From positions 20,866-47,530 of the forward strand of contig DCJS01000014.1 of NCBI GenBank assembly GCA_002319955.1: a stretch of 26,665 nucleotides of DNA, written 5' to 3'. The notes under the pieces were generated by a model. That model did not search any database. It was given only the letters and a program-made list of their open reading frames with translations, and was not told the DNA's origin. Of this stretch, positions 7,938 through 15,408 are shown one piece after another (positions within the stretch are counted from its first letter, which is position 1; each line of letters opens with the position of its first letter). Source of the DNA: Flavobacteriales bacterium UBA1694. Lineage in GTDB: Bacteria; Bacteroidota; Bacteroidia; Flavobacteriales; Weeksellaceae. Made by a program: the position numbers and the translations under genes.

Positions 7938-7946
7938 CATTAAATT

Positions 7947-8324
7947 ATGGCGAGAATTTCCGGTATTGATTTACCAAAAAACAAAAGAGGCGTTATCGGT
8001 TTAACTTATATTTATGGTGTCGGAAGAAGCACAGCTTCTGCGATCCTTAAAAATGCCGATATCAGCGAAGACAAAAAAGTCAACGAATGGAATGACGATG
8101 AATTGGCGGCTATCAGAAACTACATCACTGAAAACATTAAAGTTGAAGGTGAGTTACGTTCAGAGGTTCAATTGAACATCAAACGTCTGATGGACATAGG
8201 ATGCCAACGAGGAATACGTCACAGACTCGGATTACCTTTAAGAGGCCAAAGAACGAAGAACAATTCTAGAACCCGTAAAGGAAGAAGAAAAACAGTTGCT
8301 AACAAGAAAAAAGCAAGTAAATAA
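7947..8324 (+). CDS. rpsM: 30S ribosomal protein S13 (uS13)
   Basis: S13 is in the head of the small subunit and contacts both the P-site tRNA and the large subunit. The 125-residue product starts MARISGIDLPKNKRGVIGLT. It contains the signature GIRHRLGLPLRGQRTKNN followed by a basic tail (SRTRKGRRKTVANKKKASK) that reaches the P site. It opens the alpha-operon part of the cluster, 9 bases after rpmJ. Confidence 0.98.
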   Translation: MARISGIDLPKNKRGVIGLTYIYGVGRSTASAILKNADISEDKKVNEWNDDELAAIRNYITENIKVEGELRSEVQLNIKRLMDIGCQRGIRHRLGLPLRGQRTKNNSRTRKGRRKTVANKKKASK

Positions 8325-8335
8325 TCGTTAGAATT

Positions 8336-8725
8336 ATGGCAAAACAAAGTAAAGTAGTTAAGAAAAGGAAAGTAAAAGTTGAGGCTATTGGAGAAGCACA
8401 TATTCAAGCGTCTTTCAACAATATTATCATTTCTTTAACCAATAAAAGTGGAGAAGTAATCTCTTGGGCGTCTGCCGGTAAAATGGGATTCAGAGGATCT
8501 AAAAAGAACACTCCTTTTGCAGCTCAAATGGCTGCTGAGAATTGCGCTACTGTAGCTCACGATGCTGGTCTACGTAGAGTAAAGGTGTATGTGAAGGGAC
8601 CTGGACAAGGACGTGAGTCCGCCATCCGTACCATTCACAATTCAGGAATTGAGGTAAGCGAAATCGTTGATGTGACTCCAATGCCACACAATGGATGTAG
8701 ACCACCTAAAAGAAGAAGAGTTTAA
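8336..8725 (+). CDS. rpsK: 30S ribosomal protein S11 (uS11)
   Basis: S11 forms part of the small-subunit platform next to the mRNA exit. The 129-residue product has the conserved GEVISWASAGKMGFRGSKK, then VYVKGPGQGRESAIRT, and the family end DVTPMPHNGCRPPKRRRV. The Asn-Gly in HNG is the site of isoaspartate formation reported in E. coli S11. Spacing is 11 bases after rpsM and 16 before rpsD. Confidence 0.98.
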   Translation: MAKQSKVVKKRKVKVEAIGEAHIQASFNNIIISLTNKSGEVISWASAGKMGFRGSKKNTPFAAQMAAENCATVAHDAGLRRVKVYVKGPGQGRESAIRTIHNSGIEVSEIVDVTPMPHNGCRPPKRRRV

Positions 8726-8741
8726 TTTTTAGATTTAACCT

Positions 8742-9350
8742 ATGGCTAGATATATTGGACCAAAAACAAAGATTGCTAGAAAGTTTGGAGCTGCAATCTT
8801 CGGAGACGACAAAAACTTCGAGAGAAGAAAAAACCAACCCCCAGGACAACACGGACCGAACAAAAGAAGAGGTGCGAAGAAGTCTGAATATGCAAATCAG
8901 CTTGCTGAAAAGCAGAAAGCTAAATATACTTATGGTATTTTAGAAAAACAATTTGCTAACCTATTTGAAAAAGCTTCTAGAGCCAGTGGAGTAACTGGTG
9001 AGATTCTTCTTCAACTATGTGAATCAAGACTTGATAACGTAGTATATAGAGCAGGTTACGCCAAATCAAGAGCAGGCGCAAGACAATTGGTTTCTCACAG
9101 ACATATTACTGTGAATGGTGAGTTAGTGAACATCCCGTCTTATTTGCTTAAGGCTGGTGATGTAATTGCTGTAAGAGAGAAATCAAAATCTCTTGAAGTA
9201 ATTGCAGATTCACTTGCTTCAAAATCCACCTACGAGTGGTTACAATTCAACGATGAAAAGAATGAATGTAACTTCGTCGCTGTTCCAGAAAGAATTCAGA
9301 TCCCTGAAGACATTAGAGAACAGTTTATCGTGGAACTATACAACAAATAA
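8742..9350 (+). CDS. rpsD: 30S ribosomal protein S4 (uS4), zinc-free type
   Basis: S4 starts small-subunit assembly on the 5' domain of 16S rRNA and has helicase activity at the mRNA entrance. The 202-residue product begins MARYIGPKTKIARKFG. It has an S4 RNA-binding domain from about residue 94 (ESRLDNVVYRAGYAKSRAGA, then VSHRHITVNGELV). The N-terminal region contains no cysteine, so this is the form without a zinc finger. In E. coli S4 also represses the alpha operon; no such site is recognised here. Confidence 0.98.
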   Translation: MARYIGPKTKIARKFGAAIFGDDKNFERRKNQPPGQHGPNKRRGAKKSEYANQLAEKQKAKYTYGILEKQFANLFEKASRASGVTGEILLQLCESRLDNVVYRAGYAKSRAGARQLVSHRHITVNGELVNIPSYLLKAGDVIAVREKSKSLEVIADSLASKSTYEWLQFNDEKNECNFVAVPERIQIPEDIREQFIVELYNK

Positions 9351-9381
9351 TAATTAAATCAATTTTTGCTCAACCAACAAT

Positions 9382-10377
9382 ATGGCAATTTTACAATTCA
9401 TAAAACCCGATAAGGTAATTCTATTAAACTCGGACAATTTCAAAGGTCAGTTTGAATTCAGACCATTGGAATCAGGTTTCGGTCTTACCATCGGTAATGC
9501 TTTGAGAAGAGTATTACTTTCTTCTCTTGAAGGATATGCTATTTCATCTATCAAAATTGAAGGTGTAGAGCACGAGTTTTCAACTATTCCTGGAGTAATC
9601 GAGGATGTGACTGAGATTGTTCTTAATTTGAAACAGTTGCGTCTTAAAGCGAAATCTGAAAGTGAAGCCTCCGAAGTGGTTGTCGCTAAAATTTCTGGTC
9701 AAACGCAAGTGACGGCTGGTGATTTAGGGAAAACAATGAACGGCTTTGAGGTTCTGAATTCAGATCTTGTGATCTGTAACATGACTAAAGACGTTACTTT
9801 TGAAATGACCTTCACAATCGATAAAGGCCGAGGTTATGTTCCTTCAGAACAAAACAAATCGAGTAATGCGCCCCTAGGGACCATTGCAATCGACTCGATC
9901 TTTACACCGATTAAGAAAGTACAGTATTCAATTGAGAACTACCGTGTAGAGCAAAAAACAGACTACGAAAAATTAGTACTTGATATTGAAACCGACGGGT
10001 CGATTACGCCTCAGAATGCTTTAACTGAAGCATCTAAGATTTTGATCTACCACTTCATGTTGTTCTCTGACGAAAGGATTACCCTTGAGACGGAGGCCGT
10101 GAAAGCTTCAATTCAATACGACGAAGAAACGCTTCATACAAGACAACTACTTAAAACGAAATTATCGGATCTTGATTTATCCGTAAGAGCGCTTAACTGC
10201 CTTAAAGCAGCTGAAGTAGAAAGTCTAGGCGAACTTGTTTCTTATAGTAAGTCTGATTTAATGAAATTTAGAAATTTCGGTAAGAAATCTTTAACAGAAT
10301 TAGAAGAATTAGTACATTCAAAAGGTCTTAACTTCGGTTTTGACGTAGCAAAGTATAAACTAGATGCTGATAAATAA
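9382..10377 (+). CDS. rpoA: DNA-directed RNA polymerase subunit alpha
   Basis: RpoA dimerises to start RNA polymerase assembly, and its C-terminal domain contacts upstream promoter DNA and activators. The 331-residue product has the N-terminal domain (FEFRPLESGFGLTIGNALRR, then LLSSLEGYAISSIKI) to about residue 230. A linker follows, then the helix-hairpin-helix C-terminal domain (LDLSVRALNCLKAAEVESLG, then LMKFRNFGKKSLTELEELV) at about residues 258-310. It lies 31 bases after rpsD and 6 bases before rplQ, the usual order. Confidence 0.98.
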   Translation: MAILQFIKPDKVILLNSDNFKGQFEFRPLESGFGLTIGNALRRVLLSSLEGYAISSIKIEGVEHEFSTIPGVIEDVTEIVLNLKQLRLKAKSESEASEVVVAKISGQTQVTAGDLGKTMNGFEVLNSDLVICNMTKDVTFEMTFTIDKGRGYVPSEQNKSSNAPLGTIAIDSIFTPIKKVQYSIENYRVEQKTDYEKLVLDIETDGSITPQNALTEASKILIYHFMLFSDERITLETEAVKASIQYDEETLHTRQLLKTKLSDLDLSVRALNCLKAAEVESLGELVSYSKSDLMKFRNFGKKSLTELEELVHSKGLNFGFDVAKYKLDADK

Positions 10378-10383
10378 TTAACA

Positions 10384-10929
10384 ATGAGACACGGTAAAAA
10401 ATTTAATCACTTAGGAAGAACAGCGCCTCACAGAAAGGCAATGCTTTCTAATATGGCTTGTTCTCTTATTGAGCATAAAAGAATCAACACGACTGTGGCT
10501 AAAGCGAAAGCTTTAAGAGTTTATGTTGAACCCCTTTTAACTAAAGCAAAAGAAGATACAACTCACAACAGAAGAACAGTGTTCTCCTACCTACAAAGCA
10601 AAGAAGCGATCACGGAACTTTTCAGAACCATCGCTCCTAAAATTGCAACGAGAGACGGAGGGTATACCCGAATCATCAAAACAGGTTTTAGACTTGGAGA
10701 TGCTGCGGATATGGCAATGATCGAATTGGTTGACTTCAACGAGCTTTACAATCCTAATGAAGAGGAGAAGAAAACAACAAGAAGAAGCCGCAAGCCTTCG
10801 ACTAAGAAAGTAGAAGCTGTAGCGACTCTTCCAACAAAGGAAGAAGTTAGCGCTTCTGAGGTTGCTGAGCAGGCGCCTGCAGTTGAAGAGCCAAAAGCTG
10901 AATCAAACGAAGAAAAATCAGAAAACTAA
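10384..10929 (+). CDS. rplQ: 50S ribosomal protein L17 (bL17) with long C-terminal tail
   Basis: L17 lies near the tunnel exit of the large subunit. The first ~115 residues are a standard L17 (MRHGKKFNHLGRTAPHRKAM; YTRIIKTGFRLGDAADMAMI). The product continues to 181 residues with a Lys/Arg patch (EEKKTTRRSRKPSTKK) and then an acidic Ala/Glu/Pro-rich tail ending EEKSEN. Many bacterial L17 proteins stop near 120-130 residues, so the tail is an extension, and it is probably disordered. The gene ends the cluster, 21 bases before a strong terminator. Confidence 0.97.
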   Translation: MRHGKKFNHLGRTAPHRKAMLSNMACSLIEHKRINTTVAKAKALRVYVEPLLTKAKEDTTHNRRTVFSYLQSKEAITELFRTIAPKIATRDGGYTRIIKTGFRLGDAADMAMIELVDFNELYNPNEEEKKTTRRSRKPSTKKVEAVATLPTKEEVSASEVAEQAPAVEEPKAESNEEKSEN

Positions 10930-10950
10930 ACGTTTTCGATTTGAAATATA

Positions 10951-10983
10951 AAAATCCGCTTAAGCACGTCTTAAGCGGATTTT
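10951..10983. terminator. bidirectional intrinsic terminator between rplQ and the lipoprotein gene
   Basis: A perfect 14-bp stem (10951-10964 with 10970-10983, core ATCCGCTTAAG) surrounds a 5-base loop CACGT. On the + strand the stem runs into a T-tract. On the - strand the other arm also ends in T residues. It separates the convergent ends of the ribosomal cluster and the lipoprotein gene. Confidence 0.93.
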
Positions 10984-10992
10984 TTGTATGCT

Positions 10993-11403
10993 TTAGTCTT
11001 GGCCTCTTGCCTTTTTGAGTTCAATAATATTCTCACCTTGGTCAATGGTTATACTGTCGCCGAAGGCGCGAATTAGAATGTCATGGTCTTGGAATATGGC
11101 CACGTGTTCTTTTGAGTCCACTTGGGGGACACTTAAAGTGAGTTGATTGCTTTTTAACGTGATTGAATTACCTAAGTCTGTAGTCTCAAAGGTCACGTTT
11201 GTACTAGAACCGTCGTAAGCGACGTAGCGGTAAGTGCCTTGTTTCATCGTTTGACTTAAGTTCACACTGTCTTTTTGTGTAGCGGCTACTGCGCTAGAAG
11301 TAGCGGATGAATCGACATTGTCTAAAGTCGTACTCGCTTCGTTTTTCTTGCAGCTCACAGCAAGTAGGGCAGGTAAGGCAAGAAGTAAAAATGTTTTTTT
11401 CAT
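10993..11403 (-). CDS. small secreted lipoprotein, possibly MliC-like
   Basis: With the start at 11403 the product has 136 residues and opens with a lipoprotein signal peptide, MKKTFLLLALPALLAVSC, with the lipid-acceptor cysteine at residue 18 followed by KKNE. The frame extends upstream to 11502 but that would bury the signal peptide. After a Ser/Thr/Ala-rich linker (about 19-50), residues 55-130 look like a compact beta domain with the pattern YRYVAYDGSSTNVTF, LTLSVPQVDS and FGDSITID. This loosely recalls the MliC lysozyme-inhibitor fold, but the usual cysteines are missing and the match is from memory only. It stands alone between convergent rplQ and divergent eno. Export as a lipoprotein is well supported; function is not. 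Confidence 0.8.
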   Translation of the reverse strand: MKKTFLLLALPALLAVSCKKNEASTTLDNVDSSATSSAVAATQKDSVNLSQTMKQGTYRYVAYDGSSTNVTFETTDLGNSITLKSNQLTLSVPQVDSKEHVAIFQDHDILIRAFGDSITIDQGENIIELKKARGQD

Positions 11404-11502
11404 TGGTGTAAATTTTATAATTAGGAAAGTTACGCTATTTTCTTGTATTATATTTTGACTTAAAAGACGGGTGAAAAATTCACTTAGCTGCTTTATTTTC
11501 AT

Positions 11503-11510
11503 TATTTTTG
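11503..11510 (+). promoter_or_regulatory. promoter -7 element of eno
   Basis: TATTTTTG fits the Bacteroidota -7 consensus TAnnTTTG perfectly and lies 42 bases before the eno start codon. No TTG was found at the usual -33 distance, so only the -7 half is supported. Confidence 0.55.
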
Positions 11511-11552
11511 TGTAATAAGTTTTTAACTTGATAACATTAAATAATTAAGACC

Positions 11553-12845
11553 ATGAGTTACATTTCGTACATTGAAGCAAGACAAATTTTAGATTCTAGA
11601 GGAAACCCAACTGTAGAGGTGGATGTTTTTACGGAAAGCGGCGCAATGGGCCGCGCAGCAGTCCCTTCAGGCGCGTCTACCGGGGAGCATGAGGCTGTTG
11701 AACTGAGAGATGGTGGAAGCGATTTTTTAGGAAAGGGCGTGTTAACGGCTGTTGAAAATGTGCGAGAAGAAATTGCACCCGAACTCATTGGAATTCCCGT
11801 ATACGAGCAGAATTTAATCGATCAAATTATGATCAATTTAGACGGCACTGCAAATAAAGGCCGCTTGGGCGCTAATGCCATCTTAGGCGTTTCTTTAGCC
11901 GCTGCTAGAGCCGCTGCGAAAGATTTAAGAATGCCATTGTATAAATATGTGGGCGGAGTAAATGCCAATACACTTCCCGTCCCAATGATGAATGTGATTA
12001 ATGGAGGGTCGCATTCCGATGCGCCAATTGCCTTTCAAGAATTTATGGTCATGCCTGTCAAGGCAGACTCTTTTTCTCACGCCCTTAGAAAAGGAACTGA
12101 GATTTTTCACGCGCTTAAGTCCATTTTGCATTCGCGCGGCCTTTCAACGGCTGTTGGAGACGAAGGCGGGTTTGCACCAAAATTTAAAGGGACTGAAGAC
12201 GCTCTTGATACGCTTATGCAAGCAATCGAGAAAGCGGGTTACAGACCAGGGGACGATATCATGTTCGCTTTAGATTGCGCCGCTTCTGAATTCTATAAAG
12301 ACGGTTCTTACGATTACAGAAAATTTGAAGGCGATAAGGGGGCACACCGCTCGAGAGAGGAGCAAGTGGAATACCTCGCTGAGCTTGCTTCGAAATACCC
12401 GATTATCTCAATCGAAGACGGCATGCAAGAGGACGATTGGGACGGATGGAAACTCCTTACCGATAAGATTGGCGATAAAGTGCAACTTGTAGGAGACGAT
12501 TTGTTTGTAACGAATGTCGAGCGCCTATCAAAAGGGATTGACCAAGGGATTGCAAACTCGATTCTTGTCAAAGTAAATCAAATTGGAACGCTTTCTGAAA
12601 CCATGGCGGCTGTTCAAATGGCGCAGCATAACCGCTACACCTCCGTGATGTCCCACCGCTCTGGCGAAACAGAAGATTCGACAATTGCTGATTTAGCAGT
12701 TGCTATGAATTGTGGACAGATTAAAACAGGATCTGCCTCAAGATCTGACCGTATGGCTAAATACAACCAACTGCTTCGTATCGAAGAGGCGCTAGGAGAT
12801 ACGGCTGTTTTCCCAGGGCTCGGTGCATTTAAAATTAACCGTTAA
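11553..12845 (+). CDS. eno: enolase (phosphopyruvate hydratase)
   Basis: Enolase interconverts 2-phosphoglycerate and phosphoenolpyruvate in glycolysis and gluconeogenesis. The 430-residue product is of normal length. It carries the N-terminal loop GASTGEHEAVELRDG, the metal-site segments FALDCAASEFY, SIEDGMQEDDWDGW and GDDLFVTN, the enolase signature ILVKVNQIGTLSET with its catalytic lysine, and SHRSGETED. It has its own -7 promoter element and a terminator right after the stop, so it is probably monocistronic. Confidence 0.98.
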   Translation: MSYISYIEARQILDSRGNPTVEVDVFTESGAMGRAAVPSGASTGEHEAVELRDGGSDFLGKGVLTAVENVREEIAPELIGIPVYEQNLIDQIMINLDGTANKGRLGANAILGVSLAAARAAAKDLRMPLYKYVGGVNANTLPVPMMNVINGGSHSDAPIAFQEFMVMPVKADSFSHALRKGTEIFHALKSILHSRGLSTAVGDEGGFAPKFKGTEDALDTLMQAIEKAGYRPGDDIMFALDCAASEFYKDGSYDYRKFEGDKGAHRSREEQVEYLAELASKYPIISIEDGMQEDDWDGWKLLTDKIGDKVQLVGDDLFVTNVERLSKGIDQGIANSILVKVNQIGTLSETMAAVQMAQHNRYTSVMSHRSGETEDSTIADLAVAMNCGQIKTGSASRSDRMAKYNQLLRIEEALGDTAVFPGLGAFKINR

Positions 12846-12863
12846 GTGAATAAATTAATATGC

Positions 12864-12891
12864 AAAACATCGGAAAATCCGATGTTTTTTT
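12864..12891 (+). terminator. intrinsic terminator of eno
   Basis: A 10-bp stem (AAAACATCGG, 12864-12873, with 12879-12888) closes a 5-base loop and is followed by a run of T residues. It starts 18 bases after the eno stop. Confidence 0.9.
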
Positions 12892-12956
12892 ATGAGGTTT
12901 AATCGCATGAAATCAGTGAGATAAGGGCAGGGCGCATCTGGAAATTTTTCTTTGTC

Positions 12957-12964
12957 TATTTTTG
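12957..12964 (+). promoter_or_regulatory. possible distal promoter of gltA (-7 element)
   Basis: TATTTTTG, a perfect TAnnTTTG match, lies 95 bases upstream of gltA in the eno-gltA gap. No TTG occurs at a suitable -33 distance. If used, it would give a leader of roughly 90 bases. Confidence 0.4.
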
Positions 12965-13009
12965 AATTAAAATGATAGAGAATTTTAATGGAGATCCCCG
13001 AACAATCGC

Positions 13010-13040
13010 TTGATTAGTAAGTGTTTTTTCCGTAATTTTA
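13010..13040 (+). promoter_or_regulatory. possible proximal promoter of gltA
   Basis: TTG at 13010-13012, 20 bases, then TAATTTTA at 13033-13040. Spacing fits the -33/-7 arrangement, and the -7 element differs from TAnnTTTG only in its last base. It would start the transcript about 15 bases before the gltA ATG. Confidence 0.4.
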
Positions 13041-13059
13041 ACAAAAAATATAGAGTAAT

Positions 13060-14346
13060 ATGTCAGACAACAAAGTAATATTAAGTTACGATGGAAATTC
13101 TTACGAATATCCGATTGTAGATAGTACAATTGGAGATCGTGGAATTGATATATCAAAATTGAGAGCCCAAACAGGGCTGATTACCTTGGATTTAGGGTAT
13201 AAAAATACCGGTGCTACGGTTAGTGAAATCACTTACCTCGATGGCGATAAAGGAGAACTTTACTACCGCGGATACCCTATTGACCAGATTGCTGAAAAAT
13301 CAAACTTTACAGAAGTGATGTATTTGCTTTTAAATGGAGAACTTCCAAACAAAGGGCAATTTGATAATTTCGAGCAAGGAATCAAGAATTACAACTATGT
13401 GGCCGAGGAGATGAAGAAGATCACCGACGCATTCCCACGCTCTGCCCACCCAATGGGGGTGCTTTCTACCTTAACCTCTGCGTTAACCGCCTTTAATCCA
13501 AAAGCAGTGGACGTTCGCAGTAAAGAAGGCCTTGACCATGCGGCAGAAATGCTTATCGCAAAATTCGCACACCTTTGTGCTTGGACCTATAGAAAGACCC
13601 AAGGATTCCCTCTAAACCACGCAGACAATAGTCTAAACTATGTAGAGAACTTCTACCGTATGACGTTTAGAATGCCAAACGAGGAATTCCAATTGAATCC
13701 TGTGGTAGTAAATGCAATCGACAAACTTCTTATCCTTCATGCAGACCATGAGCAGAACTGTTCTACCTCTACCGTGAGAATGGTGGGTTCTGCGCATACC
13801 GGACTTTTTGCTTCAGTTTCTGCTGGTATTTCCGCTCTTTGGGGTCCACTTCATGGAGGGGCTAACCAAGCGGTTATTGAAATGCTTGAATTAATTGAAA
13901 AAGATGGCGGCGATGTTGCGAAGTATGTGGCAAAAGCAAAAGATAAGGACGATGACTTTAGACTTATGGGCTTTGGTCACCGTGTCTACAAGAATTTTGA
14001 TCCAAGAGCAAAGATCATTAAGAAAGCGGCTGACGATATCCTAAACTCTTTAGGAATCCAAGATAAGGCTCTTGATATTGCTTTGCAATTAGAGCGGGTA
14101 GCCCTTGAGGACGAGTACTTCATCGAAAGAAAACTTTATCCTAACGTGGATTTCTACTCCGGTATCATTTACAGAGCCTTAGGAATTCCAACGGAAATGT
14201 TCACGGTGATGTTTGCCTTAGGTAGACTTCCAGGGTGGATCTCCCAATGGAAAGAAATGAGATTAATGGAAGACCCAATTGGTCGCCCAAGACAGGTTTA
14301 TAAAGGCTCTGGATTTAGAGACTATGTCGATATAGCAAACCGCTAA
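13060..14346 (+). CDS. gltA: citrate synthase
   Basis: Citrate synthase condenses acetyl-CoA with oxaloacetate to begin the TCA cycle. The 428-residue protein has the short N-terminal beta domain found in the hexameric, E. coli-like type. The catalytic residues are visible: His265 in LHGGANQAVI, His307 in the signature GFGHRVYKNFDPRA, and Asp364 in NVDFYSG. Two candidate promoters lie upstream and a terminator follows closely, so it is likely its own transcription unit between eno and the deiminase-like gene. Confidence 0.98.
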   Translation: MSDNKVILSYDGNSYEYPIVDSTIGDRGIDISKLRAQTGLITLDLGYKNTGATVSEITYLDGDKGELYYRGYPIDQIAEKSNFTEVMYLLLNGELPNKGQFDNFEQGIKNYNYVAEEMKKITDAFPRSAHPMGVLSTLTSALTAFNPKAVDVRSKEGLDHAAEMLIAKFAHLCAWTYRKTQGFPLNHADNSLNYVENFYRMTFRMPNEEFQLNPVVVNAIDKLLILHADHEQNCSTSTVRMVGSAHTGLFASVSAGISALWGPLHGGANQAVIEMLELIEKDGGDVAKYVAKAKDKDDDFRLMGFGHRVYKNFDPRAKIIKKAADDILNSLGIQDKALDIALQLERVALEDEYFIERKLYPNVDFYSGIIYRALGIPTEMFTVMFALGRLPGWISQWKEMRLMEDPIGRPRQVYKGSGFRDYVDIANR

Positions 14347-14368
14347 GCTGAACCGAAAATACTTTATG

Positions 14369-14401
14369 CCGTCCCTCTTTTTTTGAAAGGGACGGTTTTT
14401 T
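14369..14401 (+). terminator. intrinsic terminator of gltA
   Basis: CCGTCCCT (14369-14376) pairs with AGGGACGG (14388-14395) around an 11-base T-rich loop and is followed by six T residues. It lies 22 bases after the gltA stop. Confidence 0.88.
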
Positions 14402-14443
14402 AATTAGGCACCAACTTGTTTTTTCGCATCCGAATGCTTTGTT

Positions 14444-14451
14444 TATATTTG
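14444..14451 (+). promoter_or_regulatory. promoter -7 element of the deiminase-like gene
   Basis: TATATTTG fits TAnnTTTG and ends 15 bases before the ATG at 14467. A TTG at 14416-14418 is 25 bases upstream, slightly farther than usual for the -33 element. Confidence 0.55.
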
Positions 14452-14466
14452 TAGCAAGCAGAACTT

Positions 14467-15384
14467 ATGAAATTAAATATCACAAACGAAACCGGGAAAC
14501 TCAAGTCCGTTGTTCTTGGACAGCCGGCCTCCCTGGGCCCAACCCCGCAACTAGAAGAGAGTTACGATGCCAAATCATACCACTCGATTCAAAACGGCAT
14601 TTATCCAGTTGAGTCTGATGTCATTCAAGAAATGTCGGCCTTTGAAAAAGTGCTTTTGAAATACGATGTGGAAGTATTGCGACCGGATATTATCCAAGAT
14701 TATAATCAAGTGTTTGCTAGAGATGTGGCCTTTGTGATCGACGATAAAATGATCATATCAAACGTCATACAAGACCGCGCGGATGAACAAGACGCCTACC
14801 GAAAGATTTTCGAGAAGGTAAAATGGCGCGATATTATCAATTTGCCAGAGAGTGCCCATATTGAAGGGGGTGATGTCATCGTATGGGATGATTTTCTTTT
14901 TGTTGGAACTTGTTTTTCAGAGGATTATAGGAATTTCAAAACCGCCCGAACCAACGAATACGCCATTAACATTCTAAAAGAATACTTCCCCAAGAAACGA
15001 ATAATAGATCTGGAATTAAAAAAGAACGATAGCGTCCCTTACGAGGGTATCCTTCACCTAGACTGTACGTTCAATCCAATCGGAAAAGATAAATGCATTA
15101 TTTACCAGAATGGGTTTGTGGATCAAAGTGACTACCGATTACTAATCGATATTTTTGGAGAAGAAAATTGTTTCCACGTGAGCGACCAAGAGATGTTTGA
15201 CATGTGTCCAAACGTGTTCTCTATCTCCCCCGATGTGGTGGTATCGGATTCAAATTTCACGCGCATGAATCAATTTCTAACTGATCAGTGGGGACTTAAC
15301 GTCGAGACAGTTCCTTACCGAGAGATTTCAAAAATGGGTGGGCTACTTCGCTGCTCGACCATGCCGCTAGTGCGTTCTAATTAA
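14467..15384 (+). CDS. arginine deiminase / dimethylargininase-like hydrolase (GME superfamily)
   Basis: The 305-residue product belongs to the guanidino-group-modifying superfamily (arginine deiminases, dimethylarginine dimethylaminohydrolases, amidinotransferases). The catalytic elements are in order: FARD at 83-86, HIEGGD at 131-136, HLDCTF at 197-202 with the His-Asp pair, and nucleophile Cys296 in LLRCSTMPLVR. Such enzymes attack a guanidino carbon, typically forming citrulline plus ammonia or an amine. No signal peptide is seen, so it should be cytosolic. Amidinotransferase is the main alternative, since family alone does not fix the substrate. A citrulline hydrolase homologue lies about 1.8 kb downstream on the same strand. 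The stop overlaps that of convergent cutC by 3 bases. Confidence 0.85.
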   Translation: MKLNITNETGKLKSVVLGQPASLGPTPQLEESYDAKSYHSIQNGIYPVESDVIQEMSAFEKVLLKYDVEVLRPDIIQDYNQVFARDVAFVIDDKMIISNVIQDRADEQDAYRKIFEKVKWRDIINLPESAHIEGGDVIVWDDFLFVGTCFSEDYRNFKTARTNEYAINILKEYFPKKRIIDLELKKNDSVPYEGILHLDCTFNPIGKDKCIIYQNGFVDQSDYRLLIDIFGEENCFHVSDQEMFDMCPNVFSISPDVVVSDSNFTRMNQFLTDQWGLNVETVPYREISKMGGLLRCSTMPLVRSN

Positions 15385-15408
15385 AGGAATTTTTTCATTC
15401 CTTTAATT
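15379..15408. repeat. perfect inverted repeat at overlapping convergent stop codons
   Basis: AATTAAAGGAAT (15379-15390) is the exact reverse complement of ATTCCTTTAATT (15397-15408), with a 6-base loop TTTTTC. The left arm holds the stop codons of both convergent genes, and the rest encodes the last residues of CutC. A transcript from either strand can fold it. No T-run follows, so it is not a textbook terminator, but it is well placed to end or protect both mRNAs. Confidence 0.85.

Noticed and set aside
12001..12273. A 90-residue open frame on + inside eno in another frame
   Set aside because: It lies wholly inside the enolase gene and has no conserved features.
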